A DNA stretch of 62,161 bases, from NCBI GenBank assembly GCA_020435415.1, contig JAGQZQ010000007.1, forward strand, positions 1-62,161, given 5' to 3'. The translations under genes and the position numbers were made by a program. The notes under the pieces were generated by a model. The model had not been told where the DNA came from and searched no databases. It worked only from the letters and a program-made list of their open reading frames with translations. Of this stretch, positions 35,513 to 44,488 are shown in pieces; the first letter of the stretch is position 1, and every line of letters starts with the position of its first letter. This DNA is from Flavobacteriales bacterium (GTDB taxonomy: Bacteria; Bacteroidota; Bacteroidia; JACJYZ01).

Positions 35513-37276
35513 CTACCTCACAATCAGTTTCTCGTGAAATACGACGCCGTTTTCAGCCACGGCCTCCACAAAGTAGGTGCCTGATGCCAGTTCCAGTCCG
35601 TTGAGCGGAATGATGGCTCCGGGTTGGGGAAGCAGCGTTCGGATCTTTTGGCCATTCAGGGTGAAGATGTTCACCTCACGGATGGTTTGGTTGTTGCCCT
35701 GAATAAATAAGGTGGCGTGGTCAACCATCGGGTTGGGGTAGATGTGGGCCCGTGTGGTTTCATTCCCTTCCGTCTGGTGCACATCTGTGATAACCTTATT
35801 GACGGCAGCGAGTGCATCAATGCGTCCCCAACCAAAGGTGTTGTTGGGGATCTGGCTGCCGGAGACACCGCCACAGTTCTCTGTCGTGGTGAGCTGAACG
35901 GCGGTCGACTTGATGATGTTCTCGATGCTGTCTACCTGTCCGGCCAGTGCGGGATTGGCGGAGATGATCAGGGCAACCAAACCGGCCACGTGTGGTCCCG
36001 CCATACTGGTGCCGCTGAAAGTGCTGTAGCTTCCACCCCTGATGCAGGAACGGATCGATGAGCCCGGGGCGGAAATATCGGGTTTCATGAGATTGCTGCC
36101 ATCCACGGTGACATTGCCCCGGCTGCTGAAGCCTGAGATTTCATCCAGGTTGGTGGTGGAACCCACGGAAAAACTTTCGTCGAACATGGCAGGAGGATCC
36201 TGAACGGTGTTGCAGGCGGAACCGCTGTTTCCCGCAGAGGCGACCACAACGATCCCCGCAGCGCGGACATTGCCGATTATCGTGGCCATGGCGGAAAAAT
36301 TGCTGGAGTCACATCCCTCCGATGGCGGACAGCCCCAGGAGTTGTTGATGACATGTGGTGCTTTTGAAGGCATGGGGTTGGCATCATTTAAGTCGGTGGG
36401 TGCAATGAACCACTGGAAACATTCGGCATAGCTTGCGAAAGTTCCGGCACCAACATCCATATTGCGGCAGCCGATCCAGGTTGCTCCCGGCGCCATCCCG
36501 ATCTGGTTGGTGTTACCGTCATCCCCCACCATGGTGCCCATGGTATGGGTGCCGTGGTTATGGTCATCGCAGGGTTCAGTGGAGTTCAGGCCGCAATCGC
36601 CGCCGTTCCCTGTGTGGACGGCATCATGCCAGTTGTAGTTATGATTTGCGGCATTCCCGTTCCACCCCCGGTATTGAGCGAGGATGGCCGGGTGATCCCA
36701 TTCATAGCCTGTGTCCTGTCCGCCAACCACAGCGCCCTGCCCGGTGTGGCCCAAATCCCATACCTGGTCTGCTTTGGTCAGGGTAAGGCTCCACTCAATG
36801 GCTTCCATGGATTCAGTACCGGTGGATGCGGGTTGTGCTTCATTCACCGGCTTCAGCATTTCAAAGCGGGCGTTCGTGAATATCCGGGAGACCTCGGAGA
36901 ATTCCGCCAAGGCCTGTATAACACTCACATCCCCTTTGACCCAGATGCCATTGATGATGAAATAGGAACTGTACGGTGCATTCAATTCCTGTAGTTTGTT
37001 CCATAATGGGGGCTGTGTATGTGCCGCGAGGTCCTGCAGTTTATTGAAGACATAGGTTCCTTTTTCTTCCTTTGTCTTGAAGTGATAGGCATCGCTGACA
37101 TCGGCCTGCTGCTTCATCACTACGAAGAATTCCACCTCTCCGCCGGCTGAAGCTTTGGCCATGAGTTTGGAGTCAACTTTCAGCATCCATTCGGTGGAAG
37201 CATTCCGGGCAATGACGGTGGAAGAAATAAGGGCGCTTGCGATCAGTACGGCAAACCAGTGTCTGTGTGTGGACAT
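35513..37276 (-). CDS. Secreted subtilisin-like (S8) serine protease with T9SS sorting domain
   Basis: 587 residues. A signal peptide (WFAVLIASALISSTVIA) precedes an inhibitor-like propeptide (about residues 30-150). The S8 catalytic set is intact: Asp188 in GGQDTGYEWDHP, His241 in HNHGTHTMGT, oxyanion Asn312 in NNSWG and Ser424 in GTSMAGPHVAG. The last 80 residues (HIYPNPMVDHATLFIQGNN to EKLIVR) form a T9SS type A sorting domain. It is therefore probably a cell-surface or released endopeptidase for protein degradation. No obvious operon partner. Confidence 0.95.
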   Translation of the reverse strand: MSTHRHWFAVLIASALISSTVIARNASTEWMLKVDSKLMAKASAGGEVEFFVVMKQQADVSDAYHFKTKEEKGTYVFNKLQDLAAHTQPPLWNKLQELNAPYSSYFIINGIWVKGDVSVIQALAEFSEVSRIFTNARFEMLKPVNEAQPASTGTESMEAIEWSLTLTKADQVWDLGHTGQGAVVGGQDTGYEWDHPAILAQYRGWNGNAANHNYNWHDAVHTGNGGDCGLNSTEPCDDHNHGTHTMGTMVGDDGNTNQIGMAPGATWIGCRNMDVGAGTFASYAECFQWFIAPTDLNDANPMPSKAPHVINNSWGCPPSEGCDSSNFSAMATIIGNVRAAGIVVVASAGNSGSACNTVQDPPAMFDESFSVGSTTNLDEISGFSSRGNVTVDGSNLMKPDISAPGSSIRSCIRGGSYSTFSGTSMAGPHVAGLVALIISANPALAGQVDSIENIIKSTAVQLTTTENCGGVSGSQIPNNTFGWGRIDALAAVNKVITDVHQTEGNETTRAHIYPNPMVDHATLFIQGNNQTIREVNIFTLNGQKIRTLLPQPGAIIPLNGLELASGTYFVEAVAENGVVFHEKLIVR

Positions 37277-37385
37277 GCGATTGAAAATATGGTTGAAACT
37301 ATGTCTCTGTATGCGTTAGGGGGAAGTAGATAAAATTAGAAAAACCTATGCACAATCGCAAAGCGACGATCAGAATGAAGAAAAT

Positions 37386-37419
37386 AAAAAAGGCCGTCAT
37401 ATGTATGACAGCCTTTTTT
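37386..37419 (-). terminator. Terminator after nrdJ
   Basis: An inverted repeat between 37386 and 37419 (AAAAAAGGC ... GTCAT - ATGAC ... GCCTTTTTT) with a 4-base loop and one mismatch pair. On the minus strand the T run follows the stem, 20 bp after the nrdJ stop. Confidence 0.8.
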
Positions 37420-37439
37420 AAGGTTAGGGTTTGACCAGA

Positions 37440-40100
37440 TTATGCGCACTTGGTATGTCCGCAGCTTTTGCAGTTCAGGCAGCCTTCTTCATAAACCAGG
37501 GTGCCTTGTCCGCAGTCGGGGCATTCGTTATCCACGGGAGCGGTGCCGTCGGGAATGAATTTCTTCAGCGCCCGTACCACACCGTTCTTCCATGTGTTCA
37601 GATATTCATCATTCATGTTAAGGCCGGACACCATGTGCACCACGAATGGCAATGGCATGCCGTGGCGGAGTACGCCGGAGATCAGCTTGGCATAGTTCCA
37701 GTATTCCTGGTTGAAGGAACGTGATAGTCCTTCGAAGGTCACTTTGTAGCCTTCCTTGTCCTGGTACTGGAAGTCGTACCGGGATGTTCCGTCTTCCGTG
37801 CGGCTCTTGATCACCCAGCCTTTGTCTACCCAGGCAGGCAGGGTGAATACATCCTCGATGCGGCCGGTGAAGATCTCGTAAGGCTTGTTGTTAAGCAAAC
37901 CCACCACGGCCATCCATTTTTCGTTGTTGTTCTGGAACCTCACAACGGCAGCTTCCAGGGTTTTAGGTCTTTTCGGTGCCTTGGATTCGCTGACCAGACC
38001 GGGTTCATCCTTCTTGTCTTTCTTTTTATCGTCATTCACCAGGACGCCTGAGCGGGAACCGTCGCGGTAAACAGTGATGCCTTTGCAACCGCTTTCCCAG
38101 CCGGTGCGGTAGATGTTGGCCACGAGTTCTTCATTCACATCCTTCGGTACGTTCACGGTAACGCTGATGGAATGGTCCACCCATTTTTGCACGGCGCCCT
38201 GGAGTTTCACCTTGGCGACCCAGTCTACATCATTGGCAGTGGCTTTGTAATAAGGCGATTGTTTCTTCAGTTCTTCCAGTTCCTCGTCGGACATCTTCTT
38301 GACCTGATCTTCGGTATAGCCATTGGCTTTGAACCAGGTGATGAAGTGATGATGAAAAACGTGGTATTCTTCCCAGGCATCTCCCACTTCATCCACAAAG
38401 TCAACCCTTACATTCTTGTCGTTCGGATTTACTTTGCGGCGTCTTTTGTAAGACTCCATGAACACAGGCTCGATGCCTGAGGTGGTTTGGGACATGAGGC
38501 TGGTGGTACCGGTAGGGGCGATCGTCAGCAGGGAGATATTGCGGCGTCCGTATTTCACCATGTCGTCATAAAGGGCGGGGTCGGCGTGTTTGATGCGGCC
38601 GATGAACGGATTCTTTTCTTCCCGGACAGGATCATAGATCGGGAAGGATCCGCGGTCTTTGGCCATGTCTACGGATGAGCGGTAAGCTTCCAGTGCAATG
38701 GTCTTGTGGATTCTTTCAGAGAACTTGATGGAGTCATCCGATCCGTAGAGGATATTCAGAGCGGCCAGCATATCACCTTCCGCTGTGATGCCTACACCGG
38801 TACGACGACCTTGCAGACATTTTTCCCTGATCTTCTTCCATAGATTACTTTCAACGCGTTTGATCTCTTCATCCTCCGGATCTTTTGCAATCTTCTCGAT
38901 GATGGCATCGATCTTTTCGAGTTCCAGATCGATGATGTCATCCATCATGCGCTGGGCCATCCGCACATGCTTGCGGAACAACGGAAAGTCAAAGGCGGCT
39001 TCCGGAGTGAATGGGTTCTTTACATAGCTGTAGAGGTTCACCGCGAGCAGCCGGCAGCTGTCGTAAGGGCACAATGGGATCTCACCGCAAGGATTGGTGG
39101 AAACGGTTCTGAAGCCGAGGTCTGCATAGCAGTCGGGCACGGATTCTTTGATGATGGTATCCCAGAACAGGATGCCGGGTTCGGCGGACTTCCATGCGTT
39201 GTGAATGATCTTTTTCCAGAGTGCTGAAGCATCGATCTCCTGCTTGTAAACAGGGTTGGCCGATTGGATAGGATATTGTTGTGTATACGTGGTGCCGGTG
39301 GTGGCCGCTTTCATAAAGGCATCATCCATTCTAACGGAAACATTGGCGCCGGTGACCTTGGTGCCGTCCAGTTTCGCATCGATGAACTTCTCAGCATCGG
39401 GATGCTGGATGGAGATGCTCAGCATCAGGGCGCCCCTTCTGCCGTCTTGCGCAACTTCCCGGGTAGAGTTGGAATAGCGTTCCATGAATGGTACGATGCC
39501 GGTAGAGGAGAGGGCGCTGTTCATCACAGGACTTCCTTTGGGACGAATGTGCGACAGGTCATGTCCTACCCCGCCGCGGCGTTTCATTAACTGTACCTGT
39601 TCCTGATCAATCTTCATGATGCCACCGTAAGAATCCGCATTGCTGTCATGTCCGATCACGAAGCAGTTGGAAAGGGATGCGATCTGAAAGTCGTTACCGA
39701 TGCCTGTCATCGGACCACCTTGCGGGATAATGTATTTGAAGTCTTTCAGGACATCGAAAATCTCTTCTTCCTTGAAAGGCTTCGGGTATTTGGCTTCAAT
39801 GCGCGCAATCTCGGAAGCCATTCTCCGGTGCATGTCATCGGGTGTGCGTTCAAAGATATTGCCTTCGGAATCCTTCAGGGCATATTTATTGATCCATACG
39901 TTGGCTGCCAGCTCGTCTCCCCGGAAGTAAGCGATGGATTGCTGAAGCACTTCTTCGAAGGGGAACGGACCTTCCAGGGCCTTCTTCGGTGTGGGTGTAG
40001 TGTTCATTTCAACAGTCGGACTCACGGGTTGCGCGGTGGCCTTTTCATCAAGATTGAGGTCGAGGGTCAGGGTCTGGTTTTGCTCTTTGATTTCGGACAT
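37440..40100 (-). CDS. nrdJ: Adenosylcobalamin-dependent ribonucleotide reductase (class II)
   Basis: 886 residues from ATG at 40100; an ATG at 40130 adds ten residues and is also possible. Class II RNR makes deoxyribonucleotides using coenzyme B12 and works with or without oxygen. The active-site motif NPCGEIPLCPYDSC is present, as are the GIGNDFQIASLSNCFV, VGHDLSHIRPKGSPV and IAPTGTTSLMSQTTSG stretches. The C-terminal CPDCGQGTLVYEEGCLNCKSCGH is a zinc-ribbon-like tail with redox Cys pairs. It has a long 5' leader and a clear terminator. No class I RNR is in the window. Confidence 0.95.
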   Translation of the reverse strand: MSEIKEQNQTLTLDLNLDEKATAQPVSPTVEMNTTPTPKKALEGPFPFEEVLQQSIAYFRGDELAANVWINKYALKDSEGNIFERTPDDMHRRMASEIARIEAKYPKPFKEEEIFDVLKDFKYIIPQGGPMTGIGNDFQIASLSNCFVIGHDSNADSYGGIMKIDQEQVQLMKRRGGVGHDLSHIRPKGSPVMNSALSSTGIVPFMERYSNSTREVAQDGRRGALMLSISIQHPDAEKFIDAKLDGTKVTGANVSVRMDDAFMKAATTGTTYTQQYPIQSANPVYKQEIDASALWKKIIHNAWKSAEPGILFWDTIIKESVPDCYADLGFRTVSTNPCGEIPLCPYDSCRLLAVNLYSYVKNPFTPEAAFDFPLFRKHVRMAQRMMDDIIDLELEKIDAIIEKIAKDPEDEEIKRVESNLWKKIREKCLQGRRTGVGITAEGDMLAALNILYGSDDSIKFSERIHKTIALEAYRSSVDMAKDRGSFPIYDPVREEKNPFIGRIKHADPALYDDMVKYGRRNISLLTIAPTGTTSLMSQTTSGIEPVFMESYKRRRKVNPNDKNVRVDFVDEVGDAWEEYHVFHHHFITWFKANGYTEDQVKKMSDEELEELKKQSPYYKATANDVDWVAKVKLQGAVQKWVDHSISVTVNVPKDVNEELVANIYRTGWESGCKGITVYRDGSRSGVLVNDDKKKDKKDEPGLVSESKAPKRPKTLEAAVVRFQNNNEKWMAVVGLLNNKPYEIFTGRIEDVFTLPAWVDKGWVIKSRTEDGTSRYDFQYQDKEGYKVTFEGLSRSFNQEYWNYAKLISGVLRHGMPLPFVVHMVSGLNMNDEYLNTWKNGVVRALKKFIPDGTAPVDNECPDCGQGTLVYEEGCLNCKSCGHTKCA

Positions 40101-40247
40101 CGCAGGTTTGTTTTTATCGGTTATGGGCATCAGTAATTCGTATTGTTGGGTGAACAAAAAAGAGGAAAGTTTCCCACCCTCAATTTTGGTAAAAATCAAG
40201 TAATTAATCTCATTTTAACAAAGACCGGTATGTTCGGCGACGGGCGC

Positions 40248-40314
40248 TCCGGGATTCACATCAATATCCCGGAATTCTCCTCGGATAATTTCGACTTTAC
40301 AAAAATCAAAAATA
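40248..40314 (-). promoter_or_regulatory. nrdJ promoter and leader hairpin
   Basis: On the minus strand TATTTTTG (40307-40314) matches TAnnTTTG, about 200 bp before the start. In the leader is a perfect 8-bp hairpin, TCCGGGAT with ATCCCGGA (40248-40255 and 40266-40273). I looked for a cobalamin riboswitch and found no obvious B12 box. Confidence 0.4.
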
Positions 40315-40512
40315 CCCCCTTATGTTTTCCATGCATCTCTTCATTTTTATAAACAAAATGTCTGTGAAAAAATAAAGTTGACACGCTATCCCTTACCCGC
40401 TGCGAAAAATGTTGTCCGCTAATTTTTTTTAACGGTTTTGGCACGGCTGTTTTATTAACACGAAATTCACAGTTACTTATTTTTTGTTACGTATTCAAAA
40501 GGTGATGTGATG

Positions 40513-40773
40513 ATGTGCTGATGCGGTGATGTGCTAATGTGTTGATATAATGGTACGGTGAAGCAAAAATTGCGAGGATGCCCTAAACATGATGTCATTA
40601 ACTACGGCTTCCATGTATAGAATTACTGTTCTAACCAGCTCTCCTTTTTTAGAGTACCCCCACTGCTAAATAATTCACATTCATCAGGTCAATTCCTGTA
40701 TCCCAGTGGCCTAAGCATCGGCTAGCAGGTCATCACATCATCAACGCATTAGCACATCACCGCATCAGCACAT
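40513..40773. repeat. Element flanked by 34-bp inverted repeats
   Basis: A 34-bp sequence (40513-40546) built from GATGTGCTGATG-like sub-repeats returns in inverted form at 40740-40773 with one mismatch, enclosing about 193 bp with no gene. Total about 261 bp. It lies in the 740-bp gap between nrdJ and the 40840 gene. The remaining parts of that gap show nothing else. It could be a non-autonomous mobile element. Confidence 0.65.
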
Positions 40774-40839
40774 TATGATAACCCTCCCCCGTATAATGCC
40801 GTACACCTCTTCGCGGATGATATATTATCTGCCGGGAAC

Positions 40840-41544
40840 ATGATATCACGACAAGAACAACTTGAGTTCTGCAAGCGTTGTACAAAACGTCAGCTGGATA
40901 TGAAGGAAGGTTTGCTGTGCAGCCTGACCGGACAGAAAGCTGCGTTTGAAAAATACTGCCCGGACTTTGAAGCGGATCCTGAAGTGGTGATCACACCATC
41001 CGACCAGCATGAAAGTGTTCTTCCGGAAAAGAAGACCTACGAAGCCATGCTCCGAGAACAGGACTTCGCACGGGCGGTCCTGTTTGGTGCGATTGCATCC
41101 ATCGTTGCCGCTGTGTTATGGGCCGTCATCACCATCGTTACAAATATGATGATCGGTTATGTAGCCGTGGCCATTGGTGCGGTGGTAGGCTTTACCATAC
41201 GTTGGGCCGGCAAGGGAGTGGAATCCAAGTTCGCAATACTTGGAGCCATCTATTCTCTGGTCGGTTGTTTTATCGGAAACCTGCTTTGCGTGGCCGGATT
41301 TTTAAGTGCAGGCAGTGGTATGAGTGTGCTGGATATCATCGATATGATCGATGTGACCTTTCTGTTTGATATGTATCAGGACTCCCTTGAACCCATGGAC
41401 TTCTTCTTTTATGCCATTGCCGTTTATGAAGGGTTCCGTTTTTCCACACTGCCTGCCGATAAGATTCCTCGGGAATCGGAATCAGTCATCAAAAATACCC
41501 GCTCCAGGATCAGAAACTCCGGCTGGAGGGCGAAACGCCGGTAA
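40840..41544 (+). CDS. Conserved membrane protein with N-terminal Cys-rich domain
   Basis: 234 residues. The N-terminus FCKRCTKRQ, later LLCSLTG and YCPDFEAD, forms a CxxC plus C...C pattern that could bind zinc. About four hydrophobic helices follow (near residues 80-100, 105-125, 135-160 and 185-200). The C-terminus is basic (RSRIRNSGWRAKRR). I do not know a characterised homologue. It stands upstream of the DEAD-box helicase gene in the same direction, with a 141-bp gap. Confidence 0.65.
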   Translation: MISRQEQLEFCKRCTKRQLDMKEGLLCSLTGQKAAFEKYCPDFEADPEVVITPSDQHESVLPEKKTYEAMLREQDFARAVLFGAIASIVAAVLWAVITIVTNMMIGYVAVAIGAVVGFTIRWAGKGVESKFAILGAIYSLVGCFIGNLLCVAGFLSAGSGMSVLDIIDMIDVTFLFDMYQDSLEPMDFFFYAIAVYEGFRFSTLPADKIPRESESVIKNTRSRIRNSGWRAKRR

Positions 41545-41632
41545 TTTCATTGCATACACCTTATTCTTTATTGATAAATATTCCGTTCCTTTGCACTGCT
41601 TTTGAACGAAGAAGGGTTATTCTACGCGGGCA

Positions 41633-41662
41633 GCCAGGGTGGCGCACGGTTGATCACCTGGC
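41633..41662 (+). promoter_or_regulatory. Possible leader hairpin before the DEAD-box gene
   Basis: GCCAGGGTG (41633-41641) can pair with CACCTGGC (41655-41662) with one bulge, leaving a 13-base loop, 23 bp before the helicase ATG. Leaders of DEAD-box helicase genes are often regulatory in other bacteria; a role here is only inferred. Confidence 0.3.
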
Positions 41663-41685
41663 CGTAAAACAAAAGTCCGCTTGCT

Positions 41686-43410
41686 ATGATCCCGTTTGAA
41701 GACATGGGTCTGGATGCCGGTATACTCCGGTCTATCGCTGATCTGGGCTTTCAACAGCCAACCCCCATCCAACAACTGACCATCCCGCATTTGCTGAATA
41801 CCAGGGAAGACCTGATCGCAACCGCACAAACCGGTACCGGAAAAACCGCTGGCTTCGGACTCCCTATCCTTCAGCAGCTCGACCTGCAAAGCAAGAATGC
41901 ACAAGCCATCATTCTTTGCCCCACCCGGGAACTTTGCATTCAGATCGCCCGTGACCTCGAAAGTTTTTCCAAGCACACCAAAGGGTTATATGTGACTCCG
42001 GTGTATGGTGGCGCCAGCATGGAAACCCAGGTACGGGCCTTGAAAAAAGGAAGTCATGTCGTAGTAGGTACCCCCGGACGTACCCTTGATTTGCTGAATA
42101 GAAAGGTCCTGAAACTGGAAAACATCCGGTGGCTTGTTCTTGATGAGGCGGATGAAATGCTATCCATGGGCTTCAAGGAAGAGCTTGATGCCATCATGGA
42201 GGCGGTGCCCACGGATGCGCAGTCACTGTTGTTCTCCGCCACCATGCCGGCCGGTGTGAAACGCCTGGCAAAATCCTATATGAAGGATGCGAAGGAGCTC
42301 AGTGTGGCGCATGCCCACATCAGCACCGGGAGCGTAAAGCATGGTTATTTTCTGGTTAGTGGAAGGGACCGCTTCCTGGCGCTGAAAAGGATTGCGGATA
42401 TGAATCCCAATATCTACGCCATCGTGTTTTGCCGCACACGAAGAGAGACCAAGGAGATCGCCGATAAGATGTCGGCAGAAGGATATGCGGTAGATGCCCT
42501 GCATGGTGATCTGAGCCAGGGGCAACGCGATTTCGTGATGGGACGTTTCCGGAATAAGCAGATCAGGATGCTGATTGCCACAGATGTGGCTGCACGGGGC
42601 CTGGATGTGAATGATCTTAGTCATGTGATCCATTATAATTTACCCGACGATGATGCCGCGTATGTTCATCGAAGCGGAAGAACAGGCAGGGGTGATAAAA
42701 CCGGTGTATCGCTGGCCATTGTTCATGTGTCAGAGAAGAAAAGGATCGCATACCTTGAGAAAGTGCTCGGCCGCCCCATCGAGCAGATGAAGGTGCCAAC
42801 CGGAAAAGAGATTTGTGAGAGGCAGCTGTTTCACCTCATCAATCGCATGGAGACCATCGAAGTGCACGAAGAACAGATCGGCGACTTCCTGCCGGTGATC
42901 TACAAAAAGCTGGAATGGATGAGTAAGGAAGACCTGATCACCCGGTTTGTATCCGTGGAGTTCAATCGCTTTCTTTCCTATTATAAAGATGCCAGGGATC
43001 TGAGTACCGTATCCGGCCGTGGCGATCGCAATGATCGTGGCGAACGAGGCGAACGCGGAGAACGCGGCGACGGAAAAAGAACAAGGGGAGAGAAAGATGG
43101 TAAGGGTTATACTTTCGGGAAGTTTGTCATCAACCTGGGTGTCAAACACCGCTTCAAGCCAAGCATTCTTTTCCAGATGATCAACCAGCAACTGGCTGCC
43201 CGTAACATCGAGATCGGTCGCATTGAGATCCAAAAGAATTTCACGGTATTCGAGTTGGATCAGGCCTATGAGAAAAAACTACTGAAGTCCTTCGGAAACG
43301 TTAAATACAAAGGATTGAAAGTGGTGGTTGAAGAATGGCCATCGGGAGATGATGACGGATGGAGGAAGGATCAGAGTCATAAAGGAAAGAAGAAACGGGG
43401 AAGAAAATAG
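41686..43410 (+). CDS. deaD: DEAD-box RNA helicase with C-terminal DbpA-type RNA-binding domain
   Basis: 574 residues. ATP-dependent RNA helicase for ribosome assembly or RNA turnover. The Q motif (FQQPTPIQ) precedes motif I AQTGTGKT (residues 47-54), PTREL, GTPGR, DEAD (residues 153-156) and SAT (184-186). Domain 2 shows DVAARGLDV and HRSGRTGRGDKTG. A linker rich in RGDR/RGER repeats follows (around residues 448-470). A DbpA/CsdA-type fold then spans roughly residues 480-560, and the tail is basic (HKGKKKRGRK). The ATG at 41686 is the only good start. The deaD name is by domain type. Confidence 0.93.
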   Translation: MIPFEDMGLDAGILRSIADLGFQQPTPIQQLTIPHLLNTREDLIATAQTGTGKTAGFGLPILQQLDLQSKNAQAIILCPTRELCIQIARDLESFSKHTKGLYVTPVYGGASMETQVRALKKGSHVVVGTPGRTLDLLNRKVLKLENIRWLVLDEADEMLSMGFKEELDAIMEAVPTDAQSLLFSATMPAGVKRLAKSYMKDAKELSVAHAHISTGSVKHGYFLVSGRDRFLALKRIADMNPNIYAIVFCRTRRETKEIADKMSAEGYAVDALHGDLSQGQRDFVMGRFRNKQIRMLIATDVAARGLDVNDLSHVIHYNLPDDDAAYVHRSGRTGRGDKTGVSLAIVHVSEKKRIAYLEKVLGRPIEQMKVPTGKEICERQLFHLINRMETIEVHEEQIGDFLPVIYKKLEWMSKEDLITRFVSVEFNRFLSYYKDARDLSTVSGRGDRNDRGERGERGERGDGKRTRGEKDGKGYTFGKFVINLGVKHRFKPSILFQMINQQLAARNIEIGRIEIQKNFTVFELDQAYEKKLLKSFGNVKYKGLKVVVEEWPSGDDDGWRKDQSHKGKKKRGRK

Positions 43411-43436
43411 CCAGGGGTTAACGTTCCACGCGAACC

Positions 43437-44171
43437 TTAATAAATCTCTTTTCGGATCTTCTTTTCGATCTCAATCGCGGCGGGCGTAAGTACCCGGTCT
43501 TCCACCCATTTGTGAATGGTGAGGTCCTTGATCAGTCCATGCAGATGCCGCACGGTCTTGTCGAATGAAGGCAATTGTTGAATCCGGTCGTCACATGATT
43601 CCAGCTTGTCCAGAACCAACTCCAGTTGCCTTTCGATATCGTCATGTTCGGTGGTGAATTTGCTGATGGCATTTTTTTCCATCAGCTCATATAATTCCAC
43701 CAGGTTGTATTCATTGTACCCGATGTTGTATAGATAAAGTATATACGGAAACAAGGATGCCTCTTCCAAAGCAATGTGTTCCAGTATTTCTTCTTTCACT
43801 TCGGTGAACTCCCGGTTGATCTCATCCAGCATGGCATGAGGTGCCATCAATTCGCGGATCAGGTCAAAAATATATTTTTCCGCTTCGGGAAGTCTGCGGT
43901 ACCGGTAGTACTGATGGGTTTTTTGGAGAAAGTCCAGCATCGTGGTCACCGGAAACTTCTTTAATTCCTGTTCAGGAAAAGCATCCGGGTTCTCATATGC
44001 ACCCAGCAGGGTAAGCAGGAAATCCGCGTTCAAACCAACCACGTTGCAAGCATCTACAATGGTGAGTCCGAACAGTCCCTGGTCAATATTAAATCTGCTG
44101 AGTACATCCTTGAGATAGGCATGCTGCTCAATCAGGTCTTTGATCCGGGCTTCTTTTGAAATGGTTACCAC
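43437..44171 (-). CDS. Hemerythrin-like cation-binding protein, ScdA/RIC-like
   Basis: 244 residues from GTG at 44171. The C-terminal part has the hemerythrin layout: His in KTHQYYRYRR, the HIALEEASLFPYI helix with the HxxxE pair, and His in TTEHDDIE and HLHGLIKDLTIHKWVED. Such proteins bind a di-iron centre. The N-terminal segment resembles the DUF542 domain of the iron-sulfur repair protein ScdA/YtfE but keeps only one Cys (IVDACNVVG) instead of the usual CC pair. A role in iron-sulfur repair or nitric-oxide stress is therefore uncertain. It is divergent from pdxH. Confidence 0.75.
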   Translation of the reverse strand: MVTISKEARIKDLIEQHAYLKDVLSRFNIDQGLFGLTIVDACNVVGLNADFLLTLLGAYENPDAFPEQELKKFPVTTMLDFLQKTHQYYRYRRLPEAEKYIFDLIRELMAPHAMLDEINREFTEVKEEILEHIALEEASLFPYILYLYNIGYNEYNLVELYELMEKNAISKFTTEHDDIERQLELVLDKLESCDDRIQQLPSFDKTVRHLHGLIKDLTIHKWVEDRVLTPAAIEIEKKIRKEIY

Positions 44172-44289
44172 TGTGATTTGTCTATCGTGAAACGGTCAAA
44201 TGCGTTTTCATGCCATGAAATTAGCGAATTTCCCGGCAAAACAACAAGAAAAAGGAAGCGGATGTTGATCATGACGATTCCCGCAGATC

Positions 44290-44455
44290 AACCCGAATCA
44301 TGCAATAGAAAAAAACTATTGCATGACGCATAAGAAAATCATAGGATACCGATTGTTTGCTTCGGAATAAATTCTTGATTTTCTAATGCGGGATAGCCCC
44401 AGCTAATACATATATAGTTCAGCGCGAAAGGCGCTTCCTAATGCATAATCTGGGA
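44290..44455. repeat. Structured intergenic element, copy B
   Basis: An element of about 165 bp related to 26284-26466. ATGCAATAG (44300-44308) pairs with CTATTGCAT (44316-44324), a perfect 9-bp stem with a 7-base loop. AGAAAATCA (44333-44341) pairs with TGATTTTCT (44376-44384), perfect 9 bp. The ends carry the related CCC..AT.ATGCA (44292-44304) and TGCATAATCTGGG (44442-44454). A small GCGC hairpin near 44422-44434 is specific to this copy. It lies between the divergent hemerythrin and pdxH genes and ends 11 bp before the pdxH promoter. Confidence 0.7.
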
Positions 44456-44465
44456 TCAAACTTTA

Positions 44466-44473
44466 TACCTTTG
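44466..44473 (+). promoter_or_regulatory. pdxH -7 promoter element
   Basis: TACCTTTG matches TAnnTTTG exactly, 15 bp before the pdxH ATG, so the leader would be very short. The structured repeat lies immediately upstream. Confidence 0.55.
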
Positions 44474-44488
44474 TAAAAAAGAAGAAAC

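Noticed and set aside
37440-40130. Intein or split in the ribonucleotide reductase
   Set aside because: The family motifs follow in normal order and length, with no insertion.
40131-40510. Cobalamin riboswitch before nrdJ
   Set aside because: No recognisable B12 box or the usual fold by eye; a model search would be decisive.
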